From NCBI GenBank assembly GCA_041651295.1, contig JBAZJN010000032.1, positions 1 through 10,094 of the forward strand: a stretch of 10,094 nucleotides of DNA, in the 5' to 3' direction. A program made the translations under genes and the position numbers. Source of the DNA: JBAZJN01 sp041651295 (GTDB taxonomy: Bacteria > Patescibacteriota > UBA1384 > XYA2-FULL-43-10 > CAINNR01). Numbering within the stretch: the first letter of the stretch is position 1; each line of letters starts with the position of its first letter. The notes under the pieces are model-generated. The model was not told where the DNA came from. It saw only the letters and a program-made list of their open reading frames with translations, and did not search any database. This document shows positions 1-6,815 of the stretch, piece after piece.

Positions 1-168
1 CAAACGCTTAATGATTTCCGTCTGAAGGGTGATTGCTCGATATGCGGAAGAAAAAATATAGATTTATATAGCGCAAAAGATGAGTTGTGCCAGAATTGTT
101 ACAGGGATGACGTAACACAACGGCAAATCAAGGGAATAGCGAGACAATATCGAAAACACGGCGGATAG
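1..168 (+). CDS. Small zinc-ribbon protein, 3' part only
   Basis: An open frame enters from the left edge in frame 1 and ends at TAG 166-168, giving the last 55 residues of a protein whose start is outside the window. It has two CxxC pairs, CSIC at residues 12-15 and CQNC at 30-33 of the visible part, spaced like a four-cysteine zinc ribbon. The tail after the second pair is basic (RQIKGIARQYRKHGG). Small zinc-ribbon proteins of this type are common in phage early and replication regions and are usually taken to bind nucleic acid or a protein partner. The exact role cannot be told from this fragment. The gene ends 71 bases before the replication gene and is probably in the same transcription unit. 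Confidence 0.7.
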   Translation, partial: QTLNDFRLKGDCSICGRKNIDLYSAKDELCQNCYRDDVTQRQIKGIARQYRKHGG

Positions 169-184
169 TCTGGGCCAGACGAAC

Positions 185-206
185 GGCCGGGGAACCCCTC
201 CCGGCC
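185..206 (+). other. GC-rich hairpin between genes
   Basis: GGCCGGG (185-191) and CCCGGCC (200-206) form a perfect 7-bp stem around the 8-base loop GAACCCCT. It lies between the zinc-ribbon gene and the replication gene. No T-run follows (the next bases are TGCCGCTTAAAT), so it is not a standard intrinsic terminator. It could protect an mRNA end, mark a processing site or dampen read-through. The pairing is seen directly; the function is inference. Confidence 0.5.
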
Positions 207-239
207 TGCCGCTTAAATCAAGGGGAAAGAGAGGGAATT

Positions 240-1052
240 ATGAAGTGGTACAAACATTTGTCAAAGAGCCTCAATAATCCATTTATTCGTGAACTCATGT
301 ATGAGTTTGGATCAGATGCCTATCTGGTTTTTTTCGGCACTTTAGAGATTTATGCTGACAACTTCGTGCCGTCAGAACGCTATGAACTCTGCGTCAAAAC
401 TCGGTTCTTACGCGACCAACTCTTACTTTCCACTTCAAAACTGCAAAAGATTCTCACGAAAATATCGCAAAATCCAACCAAGGAAGATAGATGGGAAATA
501 AATTTCAATAATGACAAAGTAACTATTTTCATTCCTAAATTTAAGAAACTTTTAGACAATTATACATCAGATACCTTGCAAGAAACTTCCAAGCAACTTC
601 CAAGTGACGAAGAAGAAACTTTCCAAGCAATAAGAATAAAGAATAAAGATATAAGAATAAAGAATAAAGAAAAAGATATAAAAGCCACAGAAGACACCTT
701 ATCACCTGTTGATAACTCCCCTCAAAAAGAGTCGCCTTTTGAAGATCAAAAAATCCTGGATGAATTAAATATCCTGTATAGAAAAATATCAGAACTATAC
801 CCGACATTTAAAATACAGAAATTTTTTCAGCTTTATAAAAACAAAAATCCAAAAGCAATAATCCATACGTTTAACCGGCTTATTGAACAGACTTCAAAAG
901 TCGGAGAAGTCAAAGCGCCCTGGGCCTATTGCGAAAAGATAATCACGCTTGAAAACATGAATTACAACGCGGAGGAACATAGAGCGAGATCAGAAGAATT
1001 TAAACAGCCGATTGATCTGGTTCAATGGGCGCAAAATATAAAAGGAGTTTAA
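240..1052 (+). CDS. Phage replication initiator / replisome organiser-like protein
   Basis: A 270-residue protein, probably a DNA-replication initiator or helicase-loading organiser. The N-terminus (residues 1 to about 110) begins KWYKHLSKSLNNPFIRELMY, followed by a segment rich in GxxxYLVFFGTLEIYA. This is the pattern of the winged-helix N-terminal domains of phage replication proteins (Phage_rep_org_N / DUF4373-like). Residues about 110-160 form a polar, low-complexity linker containing a repeated RIKNK motif. The C-terminal part (about 165-270, with LYPTFKIQKFFQLYK and PWAYCEKII) is helical and recurs in such proteins. The start ATG is preceded by GAGAGGG. The gene is visibly more AT-rich than the head genes. 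The linker DNA carries the iteron-like cluster listed separately, as in lambda O. Family assignment is by motif memory; the precise role is inferred. Confidence 0.7.
   Translation: MKWYKHLSKSLNNPFIRELMYEFGSDAYLVFFGTLEIYADNFVPSERYELCVKTRFLRDQLLLSTSKLQKILTKISQNPTKEDRWEINFNNDKVTIFIPKFKKLLDNYTSDTLQETSKQLPSDEEETFQAIRIKNKDIRIKNKEKDIKATEDTLSPVDNSPQKESPFEDQKILDELNILYRKISELYPTFKIQKFFQLYKNKNPKAIIHTFNRLIEQTSKVGEVKAPWAYCEKIITLENMNYNAEEHRARSEEFKQPIDLVQWAQNIKGV
575..627. repeat. Four iteron-like octamers in the replication gene (candidate origin)
   Basis: Four near-identical octamers occur in a row: CTTGCAAG (575-582), CTTCCAAG (586-593), CTTCCAAG (597-604) and CTTTCCAAG (619-627, one extra T). Their starts are 11, 11 and 22 bases apart, close to one, one and two helical turns. 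They fall in different reading frames of the surrounding gene, so they do not come from a repeated peptide. The first copy is a perfect palindrome. They sit in the linker-coding part of a replication gene, directly before an AT-rich repeat tract, the arrangement of the lambda origin inside the O gene. The repeats and spacing are seen; origin function is inferred. Confidence 0.6.
630..680. repeat. AT-rich tandem repeat, possible DNA-unwinding element
   Basis: A 21-bp unit at 630-650 is repeated at 651-671 with one mismatch. Each unit contains two adjoining copies of the heptamer AGAATAA (633-639, 640-646, 654-660, 661-667). The region is almost pure A/T/G on this strand, with a strong purine bias, and continues as AAAAGATATAAAAG. 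Because the unit is seven codons long it also gives the peptide repeat RIKNKDI / RIKNKEK. Next to the octamer cluster it would fit the easily melted part of an origin. A protein-level explanation (linker duplication) is also possible. Confidence 0.55.
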
Positions 1053-1053
1053 T

Positions 1054-1242
1054 ATGCCGGACACATGGAAAGAAACAACATTTACAGCGGACAACGGAAG
1101 GGAATACCCCATGTTCAACGTCTATCTGGGGGAAAATAAGTATGATTCAAAAAAAGAGTGGTTTGGAATTGGAGTTAAGAAAGCCGCGGCGATCCTTGAG
1201 AACATCGAAGCGCTGAAAGACTTTGTTGAAAAGCATGGATGA
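1054..1242 (+). CDS. Small phage protein, possibly PC4-like DNA binding
   Basis: A 62-residue protein with a clear ribosome binding site: AAAGGAG at 1041-1047, six bases before the ATG. It begins one base after the stop of the replication gene. The layout is a short beta-rich part (TTFTADNGREYPMFNVYLG) followed by a helix, KKAAAILENIEALKDFVEKHG. The strand-then-helix pattern with the ILENIEALKDFV ending recalls the PC4-like single-stranded DNA-binding fold found in many small phage proteins. That match is by eye and weak. Placement between the replication gene and the packaging genes would suit a DNA-binding accessory role. Function otherwise unknown. Confidence 0.65.
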   Translation: MPDTWKETTFTADNGREYPMFNVYLGENKYDSKKEWFGIGVKKAAAILENIEALKDFVEKHG

Positions 1243-1435
1243 GGCCATGGATAAAATAGACATAAAAATCGGGCATGATGAAATCAAGACTTTCATGTCA
1301 GAACAATTCAGAATCTATTCATGGCGTACAGTTTTGCGTTGGAGAAAATCAGGGATGCCGTTTCATAGGTTATGGAACGGTAAGCCCTATATAATTCCTG
1401 AAGAAGTCATTCGCTGGCAGCTTAAAAAGCAATGA
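1235..1435 (+). CDS. Helix-turn-helix-like DNA-binding protein, alternative terminase small-subunit candidate
   Basis: A 66-residue protein read from ATG 1235, overlapping the previous gene by eight bases, which suggests translational coupling. An ATG at 1247 is also possible; the same frame extends upstream to a TTG at 1223, but that is less likely. The core, YSWRTVLRWRKSGMPFHRLW then GKPYIIPEEVIRWQ, has the form of a MerR/excisionase-type winged helix: a recognition helix rich in W and R, a wing with GKPY, and a second helix reading EEVIRW. Such domains occur in phage terminase small subunits (Nu1-like), excisionases and small regulators. The location just before the packaging genes favours a packaging or regulatory role. 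The next gene is the stronger small-subunit candidate. Confidence 0.65.
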   Translation: MDEAMDKIDIKIGHDEIKTFMSEQFRIYSWRTVLRWRKSGMPFHRLWNGKPYIIPEEVIRWQLKKQ

Positions 1436-1453
1436 CATACATCTGTCATACAT
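1432..1453. repeat. Direct and inverted repeat before the terminase genes
   Basis: Two decamers, TGACATACAT (1433-1442) and TGTCATACAT (1444-1453), differ at one base and start 11 bases apart. The same stretch holds an inverted repeat, ATGACA (1432-1437) and TGTCAT (1444-1449), separated by six bases. It begins inside the last codons of the helix-turn-helix gene and runs into the 61-base gap before the terminase small-subunit candidate. A dimeric DNA-binding protein could recognise such a site, for example as an operator or a packaging recognition site. No convincing -35/-10 pair is visible in the rest of the gap. Confidence 0.4.
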
Positions 1454-1496
1454 TTGGCAAATTCCATCTTTTTAAAAAACAAGAGATAATGCAGCC

Positions 1497-1895
1497 ATGG
1501 ATAGCATTCAGGCTGGCAAAGAAGTTATATCCGAAACCCAACAGGCTTTGAAAGATGCCGGTATGGGTTTACCGCGTTTGGTTGTCAAGCTTGGCGAATT
1601 GCTCGAAGCGCAAAAATCTATTTCCTGTGTGTCGGGCAAAGATGCCGGTACAAAGACTATGGATTTCATCGAGGTTCCAGACCACGCAACGCAGATCAAA
1701 GCTTTGGATATGGCGTTTGAGTTGGGGAATCATTATCCACCAAAGAATCAGAAAGTCGAGTTTCCGGATGCCAACGGAAAGCCTCAAAGCATAGGCGGAT
1801 TATTCACAGACATGGAACGAGCCACGCGGCTTGTTTATTTACTTGACCAAGCGGCTAAAAGGAAAAAGAATGCAAAGCGCGGCAAGAAAGATTGA
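1497..1895 (+). CDS. Probable terminase small subunit
   Basis: A 132-residue protein immediately upstream of, and overlapping by 26 bases, the large terminase gene. Residues 12-45 are helical (QALKDAGMGLPRLVVKLGEL). A segment starting EVPDHATQIKALDMAFEL (59-76), followed by GNHYPP, resembles a stretch seen in small terminase subunits and related phage proteins. The C-terminus is strongly basic (KRKKNAKRGKKD). In this family the small subunit recognises the phage DNA packaging site and hands it to the large subunit. The ribosome binding site is weak (AAGAGA about 11 bases upstream), so coupling or a promoter in the 61-base gap may matter. Assignment rests mainly on position plus this motif. 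Confidence 0.6.
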   Translation: MDSIQAGKEVISETQQALKDAGMGLPRLVVKLGELLEAQKSISCVSGKDAGTKTMDFIEVPDHATQIKALDMAFELGNHYPPKNQKVEFPDANGKPQSIGGLFTDMERATRLVYLLDQAAKRKKNAKRGKKD

Positions 1896-3456
1896 GGAAA
1901 TATCCGGCATATTAGAAGCAATGGGAGATAAAGAACGCGAGGAACTTGATGATATACTCGCGGCTGAACTTCCTGTTTGGGTTCCGATGGTCGGGCCGCA
2001 ATCCGATGCTTTAGAGAGCATGGCCGATATAGTTTTTTATGGTGGTTCAGCTGGCGGCGGGAAAACAGATTTACTTTTAGGCAACAGCTTAACACAGCAA
2101 ACCAATTCAATTATTTACCGCAGACAATCAACGCAACTCTTAGGCATTCAAAACCGCTTACTTGATGAAATAATCAAATCCCGGAAAAACTGGAATGGCC
2201 AGGATGATATTTTACGTCTTCCGGATCGTCGTATCGAATTCGGTTCATGTAATAACCTGGGAGATGAAAACAAATATCAGGGGCGGCCACATGATTTTAT
2301 TGGCTTTGATGAAATTACCCACTTCCTTGAAAGCCAGTTTCGTTTTTTAATTGGCTGGTTACGGACAACTACTCCAGGTCAAAGATGCCGTGTTATTTGC
2401 GCGGGCAATCCGCCGACCGACGAAAACGGACGCTGGGTTATTCAGTATTGGGCGCCGTGGCTTGATGACAAACATCCTAATCCCGCTTTACCGGGAGAAA
2501 TACGCTGGTACACGACCATTGACGGAAAGGATGTTGAAGTTGAAAGTGGGCGGCCTTTTAAACTGAATGGACGCATGGTACAGCCGATATCACGAACATT
2601 CATTTCCTCAAGAGTAACAGACAATCCTTTTTTGATGGCTACGGGTTACGAAGCGACACTTCAGGCACTACCAGAACCATTAAGATCACAGATGCTAAAC
2701 GGCGATTTCAAGGCCGGTGTGGAAGATAGTGTTTGGCAAGTATTCCCGACGGCGTGGGTTGACGCGGCCATGGCACGATGGACACCCAACGGAAAACAGG
2801 GCGAAATGACAAGCGCGGGAGTCGATGTTGCGCGGGGTGGTTCAGATCAAACCGTTGTATCGACACGCTATGGCCGTTGGTATTCGGAATTAAAACGCTG
2901 GCCCGGAAAAGAAACGCCCAATGGATCTATAACAGCCGGAATAGTCGTTTCTTGTGTCAAAGACGCGGCGCCAATTCATGTTGACGCTTTGGGTGTCGGC
3001 GGTGAAACAATTGGACACCTTGAATCAAATGGAATGCAAGTTGAGCCGATAGTTGGTTATGACACAAAGTCTTGTGTCGCCCAGACCGACAAAGCAACAG
3101 GAAGATTAACATTCAGAAATCTAAGAGCAATGATCCATTGGAGATTCAGGGAAAGCCTGGATCCGGAGACCGGCGATAATATAGCCTTACCTCCCGATCC
3201 TAAACTGAAATCCGATCTATGCGCTCCGCTTTGGCAAATGAAGCCAGGCGGAATTCAGATTGAAGAAAAAAGCGAAATCAAGAAACGAATTGGACGCTCT
3301 CCGGATGATGGCGATGCCGTGATTTACTGTTCAATTAACACACCGAAATTGATCAACAAAGCAAACAGGCCGCAACATCAATCAACGGTAGCGGATATTT
3401 TTACATTATCAAGCCGTCAACAGCAGACGGATTATAACATATTTGGAGGTCGGTAA
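1870..3456 (+). CDS. terL: Terminase large subunit (packaging ATPase and nuclease)
   Basis: The motor that cuts concatemeric phage DNA and pumps it into the prohead. The protein is 528 residues from ATG 1870, which has an AAAAGG site about eight bases upstream; the frame stays open back to TTG 1831, but that start is less likely. ATPase domain: Walker A GGSAGGGKT (58-66), Walker B FIGFDEI (143-149, with D147 and E148), and a coupling motif around VICAGNPP (175-182). Nuclease domain with an RNase H-like fold: GVDVARGGSDQT (first acidic residue D319), HVDALGVGG (D372) and SPDDGDAVIY (D482). All expected catalytic residues are present and the length is usual for the family, so the enzyme looks active. 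It overlaps the small-subunit gene and its stop overlaps the next start (TAATG, 3454-3458), so the cluster is co-translated. Confidence 0.95.
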   Translation: MQSAARKIEEISGILEAMGDKEREELDDILAAELPVWVPMVGPQSDALESMADIVFYGGSAGGGKTDLLLGNSLTQQTNSIIYRRQSTQLLGIQNRLLDEIIKSRKNWNGQDDILRLPDRRIEFGSCNNLGDENKYQGRPHDFIGFDEITHFLESQFRFLIGWLRTTTPGQRCRVICAGNPPTDENGRWVIQYWAPWLDDKHPNPALPGEIRWYTTIDGKDVEVESGRPFKLNGRMVQPISRTFISSRVTDNPFLMATGYEATLQALPEPLRSQMLNGDFKAGVEDSVWQVFPTAWVDAAMARWTPNGKQGEMTSAGVDVARGGSDQTVVSTRYGRWYSELKRWPGKETPNGSITAGIVVSCVKDAAPIHVDALGVGGETIGHLESNGMQVEPIVGYDTKSCVAQTDKATGRLTFRNLRAMIHWRFRESLDPETGDNIALPPDPKLKSDLCAPLWQMKPGGIQIEEKSEIKKRIGRSPDDGDAVIYCSINTPKLINKANRPQHQSTVADIFTLSSRQQQTDYNIFGGR

Positions 3457-3902
3457 TGGCGGCGGGATTAGCATTTGTAAAATCGTGGTGGTGGGTGGCT
3501 AAAGGAATTGGTGACATGATTGGAGCCGGTGGCGCGGCAGCCGGAGCAACAGAAGCCGCAAAGGGTAGCTTATTAGGAACGGCGGCAAAATCACTTGGTA
3601 CGGCCGCAGTTGGAACAGTAGCCGGTCAAGCGGCGTCAACCCTTATGACCAAAAAGCCGAAAGCAGAACTTCCGCCCGTAGCTGAAAAGACTGATCTTCC
3701 AGTACCCAAACCAAAGCCGGTTGCACCGGGCGGCGTACCCAGACAAACATCTGCAACCATGGAAGACGAAAGACGCAGGATGGCGGCCGGATTACCATCA
3801 GCGACACAAAACACCTTTGCAGGCAACAAAGGCAAAGCGGCAATTACGAAAAAAAGACTTTTGGGCGGCGGGACTTACGGACGCGAGACAACGGGGCAAT
3901 AA
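3456..3902 (+). CDS. Ala/Gly-rich phage protein upstream of portal
   Basis: A 148-residue protein whose ATG overlaps the terminase stop by one base, with GGAGG at 3446-3450 as its binding site. Residues about 5-65 are hydrophobic and rich in Gly and Ala (KGIGDMIGAGGAAAG, then GTAAVGTVAGQAAS), like a glycine-zipper membrane-interacting segment. Residues 66-95 are rich in Pro and Lys. The C-terminus (ERRRMAAGLPSATQNTFAG and ITKKRLLGGG) matches a pattern I recognise from small proteins encoded next to the portal in many phages, where a basic stretch leads to a KKxLLG ending. The role is unknown. A virion-associated or DNA-ejection accessory protein is plausible from position and the hydrophobic segment. 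Confidence 0.75.
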   Translation: MAAGLAFVKSWWWVAKGIGDMIGAGGAAAGATEAAKGSLLGTAAKSLGTAAVGTVAGQAASTLMTKKPKAELPPVAEKTDLPVPKPKPVAPGGVPRQTSATMEDERRRMAAGLPSATQNTFAGNKGKAAITKKRLLGGGTYGRETTGQ

Positions 3903-3905
3903 GAC

Positions 3906-5522
3906 ATGATCGAACCGAAAAAAGTAGTTCAATTATACAATAAGCTGGATGAAGAAAAATCCACATTAAAAACTCATCTGCAAGAGATTGCGGATTACAT
4001 GGCTCCCGTTCATCAGAACATCAACAGCCAAAAGCAGATGGGCGCAAAGCGGATGTCGAAAATCTATGACGGCGCGGCCATCAGAGCCTTGAGGGTGTTC
4101 GCCAATGGCTTATATGGCAATTTAACACCTCAATCAGTTCCGTGGTTTATGTTGACGACCAAAGACCAAAAGCTGGCTGAAAACGCCAATGTCAAATTCT
4201 GGCTTTCCGATAGCACGGAAAGAATGCGCAACGCAATCAACTCATCCAATGCTCCGCTGGCTTTACATGAAATCTATTACAACGAAGGATTCACCGGGAC
4301 CGGCGTGTTGTACATTACACCCGGAACCCGTTACGTCATAAACTGTCAATCCTATTCCATCGGGAACTGCTGTCTTACCGAAGACGCAGAGGGTGTGGTT
4401 GACGGGATTTACAGGATGGAGAAATTCACCGCCCGACAGTGCATTCAGTTATGGGGTGACAAATGCTCCGATGAGATCCAAAAAGCCTATAAAGACAATG
4501 CACCTGATAAAGCATTTGAAATCATACACGGTGTATTTCCACGAAATGATTATGATTGGAGAAAGAAAAGCAATGTGAATATGCCGTATGCGAGCGTTTA
4601 CATTGAGAGAAAAACACACAATTTATTAAGCGAAAGCGGATATAACGAATTTCCGTTTGCTTGCCCGCGCTGGGAAAAGACACCCGGCGAGTCTTACGGA
4701 CGCTCCCCGGCGATGGATGCCTTGCCTGATGTCAAAATGCTCAATCAGATGTGTTACGACAACATGAGGGGAATCCAAAAGATGATTGACCCTCCCATCA
4801 CGGCCTCTAATGAGGCGAGCCTCTCAACAACAAACACCAAAGCCGGGGGCATTATTTACCACAAATCGGGACAGGAACCGAAAGTCTTTCATTCCGGGGC
4901 CAGATTCGAAGTTGCTTTGGAAGTCGAAGAACAAAGACGGCAGGCCATCAAAGAGGCCTTTTATAACGATTTATTTCAATTACTGGCCTCTGATCAGTCG
5001 AATGACCGCACGGCGTATGAAATCAGCAAAAGGCTTGAAGAAAACCTGTCTATTCTGGGCCCGGCTTTGGGACGGCAGCAAACGGAACTTTTTGACCCGT
5101 TCTTAACGAGGGTATTCTTCATCATGTACCGCGGGGGAATGTTATTGCCGCCTCCGCCCGAACTGAAAGATGCAGGATTATCGGTTGAGTACGTTGGAAG
5201 ATTGGCCTTAGCGATGAAGTCCTTTGAAACACAGGCGACGGGAGCCGTTCTAAGTTTTGTTGGTCAACTTGCCGAAGTCCGGCCGGAAATCCTTGATAAT
5301 TACGACATTGACGAAATTGCGCAAGGAACAGCCCATCGGTCGGGTATGCCGATCAAGTATTTAATGCCGCCTGAAAGACGCGATGAAATCAGGGCGGAGC
5401 GTGCAGAACAGCAGGCGCAGGCGCAGGAAGCCGCGCAAATGGAAGCCATGGCAAGTCAAGTGCCGAATTTAAGCAAGAAACCGGAACAGGGCAGCCCGAT
5501 TAATGCCCTCATGGGAGAATAA
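3906..5522 (+). CDS. Portal (head-to-tail connector) protein
   Basis: A 538-residue portal of the podovirus connector family (Bacteriophage head to tail connecting protein, T7 gp8-like). Twelve copies form the ring through which DNA enters and leaves the head. Recognisable parts: an N-terminal helix leading to LQEIADYMAP; FANGLYGNLTPQSVPWF around residues 65-81, which corresponds to the family's GLxGxLTxPxxPWF motif; GFTGTGVLYI near 128-137; GESYGRSPAMDALPDVKMLN near 260-279; and LLASDQSNDRTAYEISKRLE near 358-376. The C-terminus is rich in Gln, Ala and Glu (EQQAQAQEAAQMEAMA), probably helical. Length fits the family. The start lies three bases after the previous stop; its binding site is weak (GGGG at 3893-3896), so coupling is likely. 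A connector-type portal points to a short-tailed phage. Confidence 0.93.
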   Translation: MIEPKKVVQLYNKLDEEKSTLKTHLQEIADYMAPVHQNINSQKQMGAKRMSKIYDGAAIRALRVFANGLYGNLTPQSVPWFMLTTKDQKLAENANVKFWLSDSTERMRNAINSSNAPLALHEIYYNEGFTGTGVLYITPGTRYVINCQSYSIGNCCLTEDAEGVVDGIYRMEKFTARQCIQLWGDKCSDEIQKAYKDNAPDKAFEIIHGVFPRNDYDWRKKSNVNMPYASVYIERKTHNLLSESGYNEFPFACPRWEKTPGESYGRSPAMDALPDVKMLNQMCYDNMRGIQKMIDPPITASNEASLSTTNTKAGGIIYHKSGQEPKVFHSGARFEVALEVEEQRRQAIKEAFYNDLFQLLASDQSNDRTAYEISKRLEENLSILGPALGRQQTELFDPFLTRVFFIMYRGGMLLPPPPELKDAGLSVEYVGRLALAMKSFETQATGAVLSFVGQLAEVRPEILDNYDIDEIAQGTAHRSGMPIKYLMPPERRDEIRAERAEQQAQAQEAAQMEAMASQVPNLSKKPEQGSPINALMGE

Positions 5523-5807
5523 ATGGAAGAAATATTTGACACAAACAAAGACGAGCAAGCCGAAATCGTTCAAAAAGCGATAGATATTGAGAAGCAAAAG
5601 CGCATCAATTACGGCCTGACCTTCTCTACCCAGACGGGCTTCGAAGTTTTGAAGGACATTCTGAAATTCACCCATGCTTTCTCGACTTCGTATGTTCCGG
5701 GCGATCAAATAGAAACAGCGTTTCGGGAAGGTGAAAGAAACGTATTTATATACATCTTGTCAAATCTTTCTGACGAGATGAAATCACAAATAGCAAAGGA
5801 GATTTAA
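5523..5807 (+). CDS. Small Bbp19-like phage protein
   Basis: A 94-residue protein that starts directly after the portal stop (TAAATG) with GGGAG as its binding site. The central part, TGFEVLKDILKFTHAFSTSYVPGD, followed by AFREGERNVFIYIL, matches the pattern of the Bbp19-like family (G-x-VL-x-x-ILxF, then PGD and FREGxRxV). These proteins are encoded between the portal and scaffold genes in phages related to Bordetella phage BPP-1. Their function is not firmly known; a small head-completion or assembly role is likely from their place. The protein looks soluble and helical. Assignment is by motif and gene order. Confidence 0.7.
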   Translation: MEEIFDTNKDEQAEIVQKAIDIEKQKRINYGLTFSTQTGFEVLKDILKFTHAFSTSYVPGDQIETAFREGERNVFIYILSNLSDEMKSQIAKEI

Positions 5808-5811
5808 GTTT

Positions 5812-6684
5812 ATGGCGGACGATCAGAACAATGATCCTGGCAATCAGGGAAATCAAGGCGGTGATTCTGGCAATCAGAACGCATTAACCATCAACGCGGA
5901 ACTTTTGGGAGAATTCAAGGATGATCCCGTTTTTAAGCCGTTTGACGGCAAACCCGTATCAGAAGTCCTAAAATCATTTAAGTCGGCGCAGAGCTTAATT
6001 GGCGGCGAAAAACTGGTACTTCCACAAGGGAAGCTGGACACCCCGGAAAATTGGGAACACGTCTTCAACAAATTGGGGCGCCCGAAAGACGCGGACGGGT
6101 ATCAATTAGCAAAACCGGCCGACTACCCGGAGAATCTTCCCTACGACGAAAACATGGAGAAGACATTTCGGCAGGCATTTCATCAGTTGGGAATTCTTCC
6201 TAAACAGGCGGCGGGGCTTTATGACCTTTGGAATAAGTACAATATCGACCTGTTTCAGAAATTTGAAGGGGAGCAGAGCCAGAAAGCCGAAGAAACCATG
6301 GATGCGCTCATCAAGGAATTGGGAACCAAAGACAAATATGATGAGTACATGAGGGGAGCGCAAGCGGCCTTAAAGAGATTCGGCGGCGATCCCGTAGAAG
6401 TTCAGGCTTTTATTGACAAATTCGGTAACGATCCGCTGGTCGTCAAGGTATTCGGAAATGTCGCAAAGGGTATGCTGGAAGACGCGGCTTTGAGGGGCGA
6501 CAAAACCTTTGACCTGTTCGGTGAAGACCCGAAAGCGAAGTTGGACGCAATCCTGTACGACAAAGACAACAAGATGAACGGGGCTTATTGGAACAATAGC
6601 CATCCTCAGCATCAGTCGGCAGTCGATGAAGTTTACCGTTTGCAGTCGTTAATTCACGGAACTAAAACAGTGGGGGTTATATGA
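5812..6684 (+). CDS. Scaffolding / capsid assembly protein
   Basis: A 290-residue acidic protein, most likely the internal scaffold that guides capsid assembly and then leaves the prohead. Residues 1-23 are a disordered Asn/Gln/Gly/Asp-rich stretch in which a 16-bp unit recurs 30 bases apart (5832-5847 and 5862-5877, one mismatch). A typical scaffold motif, LGRPKDADGYQL, lies at 88-99, within a segment starting ENWEHVFNKLGRPKDADGYQ. The middle is highly charged and helical. The C-terminal stretch from AYWNNSHPQHQSAVDEVYRL (258-277) onward resembles the capsid-binding end of podovirus scaffolds. AAAGGAG (5795-5801) precedes the ATG. It lies between portal and capsid genes, where scaffold is expected, and overlaps the next ORF by four bases (ATGA). 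Confidence 0.85.
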   Translation: MADDQNNDPGNQGNQGGDSGNQNALTINAELLGEFKDDPVFKPFDGKPVSEVLKSFKSAQSLIGGEKLVLPQGKLDTPENWEHVFNKLGRPKDADGYQLAKPADYPENLPYDENMEKTFRQAFHQLGILPKQAAGLYDLWNKYNIDLFQKFEGEQSQKAEETMDALIKELGTKDKYDEYMRGAQAALKRFGGDPVEVQAFIDKFGNDPLVVKVFGNVAKGMLEDAALRGDKTFDLFGEDPKAKLDAILYDKDNKMNGAYWNNSHPQHQSAVDEVYRLQSLIHGTKTVGVI

Positions 6685-6815
6685 GCGATAAATTTGACGC
6701 AAAAAAAGAAAGCCGGAGGGTTGTAACCCAATGGGGGCAGCCGAATAAAAACGAATACACAGACAAGGGGACAAAGGCCAATGGCGAGACCAAAAAAGAA
6801 AACGAAAGACGCTGA
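6681..6815 (+). CDS. Possible 44-residue basic protein
   Basis: A short frame starts at an ATG overlapping the scaffold stop (ATGA, 6681-6684) and ends at TGA 6813-6815. GGGGG at 6672-6676 could serve as a binding site, five bases from the start. The product is highly polar and basic (KKESRRVVTQWGQPNKN, then KKENERR), with no hydrophobic core and no family I recognise. It overlaps the following ORF by 35 bases in another frame. The stop-start overlap and good spacing favour translation; the length and low complexity argue against it. It may be coupled filler between scaffold and capsid genes or a small regulator. Confidence 0.45.
   Translation: MSDKFDAKKESRRVVTQWGQPNKNEYTDKGTKANGETKKENERR

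Noticed and set aside
541..807. Long minus-strand open frame opposite the replication gene
   Set aside because: It is the complement of an AT-rich coding region, has low-complexity Leu/Tyr/Phe content and no binding site. Other minus-strand frames are likewise shadows.
1223..1234. TTG start for the helix-turn-helix gene
   Set aside because: ATG 1235 is four codons later, overlaps the previous stop and is the more usual start.
1454..1490. Promoter from TTGGCA (1454-1459) and GATAAT (1485-1490)
   Set aside because: The spacer is 25 bases, far from 17, and no better -35 is placed correctly; a sigma-54 GG/GC spacing was also not met.
1831..1869. Upstream TTG start for the terminase large subunit
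   Set aside because: It has no binding site, would add 13 residues lying inside the small-subunit frame, and ATG 1870 has AAAAGG at good distance.
5832..5877. 16-bp repeat at the start of the scaffold gene as a regulatory site
   Set aside because: The copies are 30 bases apart, in the same codon phase, and encode the same Asn/Gln/Gly peptide pattern, so a low-complexity protein duplication explains them.
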